Assembly (NCBI GenBank): GCA_023395515.1
Contig: JAEWZB010000011.1
Coordinates: 1 to 33,110 of the forward strand
From: Bacillota bacterium
Lineage (GTDB): Bacteria > Bacillota > Syntrophomonadia > Syntrophomonadales > Syntrophomonadaceae
Reading direction: 5' to 3'
DNA length: 33,110 bases
Under the pieces are notes generated by a model, which was not told where the DNA came from, did not search any database, and saw only the letters and a list, made by a program, of their open reading frames with translations. A program made the position numbers and the translations under genes. Shown piece by piece: positions 31,540 to 33,110 of this stretch. Each line of letters starts with the position of its first letter. Position 1 is the stretch's first letter.

Positions 31540-31744
31540 CTTAGGGAGGTTATAGGTTACGTTATCTTTAATTAGTTTTTGTTTAGTAATATTAGTTTTT
31601 AATAGTAAAAATTATTTTAAGCTAAACCATATTATTTTTTTGATAGTGGAGATAATTTTGAATTAAGAGGTGTTATATTTTAATAGAGGGGAATTAGTTT
31701 AGCCTAAGCGGTATTATATTCTACTAGTAGGAATGAGTTTAAGA
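31540..31744. repeat. Degenerate tandem array of five 40-42-bp units
   Basis: Units begin at 31540, 31582, 31622, 31663 and 31704. Each starts with a TTAG/CTAAG-type core, followed by TTATATTT-like and TAGNGGAAT-like blocks. The period of about 41 bp is close to four helical turns. It lies in the AT-rich gap between the dms-like operon and the amidase gene, which otherwise holds no gene. Confidence 0.55.
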
Positions 31745-31783
31745 AGTGTTTAAAAAATAAACTTTTCCTCCAAAAGGCCAAGG

Positions 31784-31827
31784 AAAAGCCAGGTGCTTTC
31801 ACTGTATAGTCAAAGCACCTGGCTTTT
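31784..31827 (-). terminator. Intrinsic terminator of the amidase operon
   Basis: AAAAGCCAGGTGCTTT (31784-31799) pairs with AAAGCACCTGGCTTTT (31812-31827). It lies downstream of the stop at 31898 and can end minus-strand transcripts. Confidence 0.88.
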
Positions 31828-31897
31828 TGTTCTATTTAAAATACAGGACTTTCATAGTAAACCCGTTTTCTTTTGTCTAATAAATTTGGTTTGCGTT

Positions 31898-32713
31898 CTA
31901 TATTTCCTCAATTTTATATAAGTCTGTTCTCCTGGCACTCAAAAGCGGCAATTGACTGCGGATATTTTGGTTCATGGCCAAATCAATATCGATTACAACT
32001 GTTGCCGGCTTTTCGTCAGCCCGGTAGACAATATCTCCCCATGGTGATACCACTATAGAATTTCCATATGAAATGTAAGGGCCTTTTTCATCCCTGGCCG
32101 GAGCCACACCGACAGTATACAATTGATTATCAACTGCTCTCTGGCGAAATAGCAGTTCCCAATGGGCCGGACCTGTAGTCATATTAAAGGCAGCAGGAAC
32201 AATGATCATTTGCGCCTCATTTAAGGTCATGATCCTGCTCAATTCAGGGAATCGCAAGTCAAAACAGATGCAAAGCCCTATTTTAATACCTAAAGCTTCG
32301 AAGATAGTAATGCTGCTTCCGGCAGAAAAAACATCAGATTCTTTAAAGCTTTGCCCGCCTTTGATATCAATGTCAAAAAGATGAATCTTTCTGTGCCTGG
32401 CTATTTCATTTCCGGCCGGGTCAAATACAAATGAAGTATTGTATATTTGCGTTCCATCTCTTTCCGGCATACTTCCGCCAACCAGAAATACCCCGTTATT
32501 TTTGGCGGCATCAGACAGCGTTTTCCAGGTCTGTCCCCCTGCTTGTTCAGCATAAAACGGAAAATCCTTATTGGAATAGGGGCACATAAACATTTCAGGA
32601 AGTATAATCAACTCTGCTCCTTGTTTACTACACTCGCCAATGCTTTGCACCGCATAAGAAAGATTCTTTTCTTTTTCGCTTGTTACCGGCATTTGTATCA
32701 ATCCGATTTTCAT
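31898..32713 (-). CDS. Carbon-nitrogen hydrolase (omega-amidase/Nit2-like)
   Basis: This 271-aa nitrilase-superfamily enzyme has the complete Glu-Lys-Cys triad: Glu40 (ILPEMF), Lys109 (HRKIHLF) and Cys150 (CICFDLRFPEL). The HRKIHLFDIDIKGG phrase is that of omega-amidases, which hydrolyse alpha-ketoglutaramate or alpha-ketosuccinamate to the keto acid and ammonia. AAGGAG lies just before the ATG. It follows the TIGR04076-like gene by 9 bases, so the two are one operon. Other amide substrates cannot be excluded. Confidence 0.93.
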   Translation of the reverse strand: MKIGLIQMPVTSEKEKNLSYAVQSIGECSKQGAELIILPEMFMCPYSNKDFPFYAEQAGGQTWKTLSDAAKNNGVFLVGGSMPERDGTQIYNTSFVFDPAGNEIARHRKIHLFDIDIKGGQSFKESDVFSAGSSITIFEALGIKIGLCICFDLRFPELSRIMTLNEAQMIIVPAAFNMTTGPAHWELLFRQRAVDNQLYTVGVAPARDEKGPYISYGNSIVVSPWGDIVYRADEKPATVVIDIDLAMNQNIRSQLPLLSARRTDLYKIEEI

Positions 32714-32722
32714 ATTATCTCC

Positions 32723-33037
32723 TTACTGTGCATCCTCATCCAGTGCCTCAATCAAAAAGCTCACTGGGCGAAATCCGTCATTACATGAAATCATTGCTGA
32801 CTTCTTATTCTTCATCCAGCCGTTATAAAAATCTTCACCGCCGTGGGCAAGTGTCATAACAAAGGCAGACATACTCTCCCAGGCACTGTCGCACATTTCT
32901 TTAGGCTTTTCCCATCCATTAGCAATAAAAACCTGCCCGATCTGCATATTGCAAGCGTGCTGTATGAGGTTTTCATATTTATCTATCAAGTCTTGATAAA
33001 CTGTTTGTCTCATCACCGTGATTTTCACTTTTTTCAT
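32723..33037 (-). CDS. TIGR04076-family small protein
   Basis: This 104-aa cytoplasmic protein has the family layout: MKKVKITVMRQTVYQDL at the start, then a Cys-containing GQVFIANGWEKPKEMCDSAW, then FNGW-like FYNGWMKNKKSAMISCNDGFRPVSF. The family is widespread in anaerobes and of unknown function. A GGGAG lies 7 bases before the ATG. It precedes the amidase gene by 9 bases. It may act with it, but no partner relation is known to me. Confidence 0.85.
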   Translation of the reverse strand: MKKVKITVMRQTVYQDLIDKYENLIQHACNMQIGQVFIANGWEKPKEMCDSAWESMSAFVMTLAHGGEDFYNGWMKNKKSAMISCNDGFRPVSFLIEALDEDAQ

Positions 33038-33110
33038 ATTGATTTCTCCCCATCTCGCTCACTCTATCTTTAATCATACAACCAATCTACTGTATATTGC
33101 TGCTATATAT

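Overview
The window comes from a strictly anaerobic, low-GC Gram-positive bacterium. The clues are a trimeric [FeFe]-hydrogenase of the electron-bifurcating type, a molybdopterin (DMSO-reductase family) respiratory operon with a CRP/FNR regulator, strong GGAGG ribosome-binding sites and T-rich intrinsic terminators. A Desulfitobacterium/Peptococcaceae-like or Sporomusa-like host is my guess; no rRNA or marker gene settles it. Almost every gene outside 11.9-12.9 kb and 21.8-25.3 kb is on the minus strand.

Layout. 1-0.1 kb: edge of a possible structured RNA with GGAU hairpin loops. 0.2-5.1 kb: hydCBA preceded by an unknown 182-aa gene whose promoter lies between two Rex-like sites. 5.2-7.0 kb: decayed small frames, an orphan cytochrome b561-type (FdhI) subunit and a small Lys-rich protein, with a decayed copy of the marR promoter upstream. 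7.1-8.8 kb: marR-MFS efflux operon. 9.1-11.1 kb: a gene interrupted by a stop codon, and a BRO-N gene with a 44-bp perfect palindrome in its leader. 11.2-14.0 kb: TetR regulator divergent from an alpha/beta hydrolase, then an aldo/keto reductase. 14.1-19.8 kb: a complete glycopeptide-resistance cluster, transcribed vanR-vanS-vanY(PBP type)-vanH-ligase-vanX. 20.1-21.4 kb: a gene split by an amber codon and an XRE/membrane-protein pair. 21.8-25.3 kb: a plus-strand module (GIY-YIG protein, unknown protein, MoxR-like AAA+ ATPase, VWA protein, HTH protein) bracketed by two copies of a 30-bp repeat. 25.5-31.4 kb: dmsABC-like operon, CRP/FNR regulator and MFS transporter. 31.9-33.0 kb: omega-amidase-like hydrolase and a TIGR04076-like protein.

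How the genes work together. VanR/VanS should sense glycopeptide stress. VanH makes D-lactate, the ligase makes D-Ala-D-Lac, VanX destroys D-Ala-D-Ala and the VanY-like carboxypeptidase trims residual pentapeptide. Upstream of vanR, vanY and vanH I find 11-bp-phased TAAG direct repeats at nearly the same distance from a -10-like element, which fits a VanR regulon. HydABC links NAD(H), ferredoxin and H2, and the Rex-like sites fit redox control. The dms-like operon is probably a membrane reductase or oxidase of unknown substrate.

The most interesting points are the VanR-box arrays with a leader hairpin before vanH; the AAA+/VWA module, whose two core genes form one reading frame broken by a single stop; other accessory frames broken by single stops; a copied marR promoter in front of the orphan cytochrome; a 44-bp palindrome; and a 41-bp degenerate tandem array upstream of the dms-like operon.
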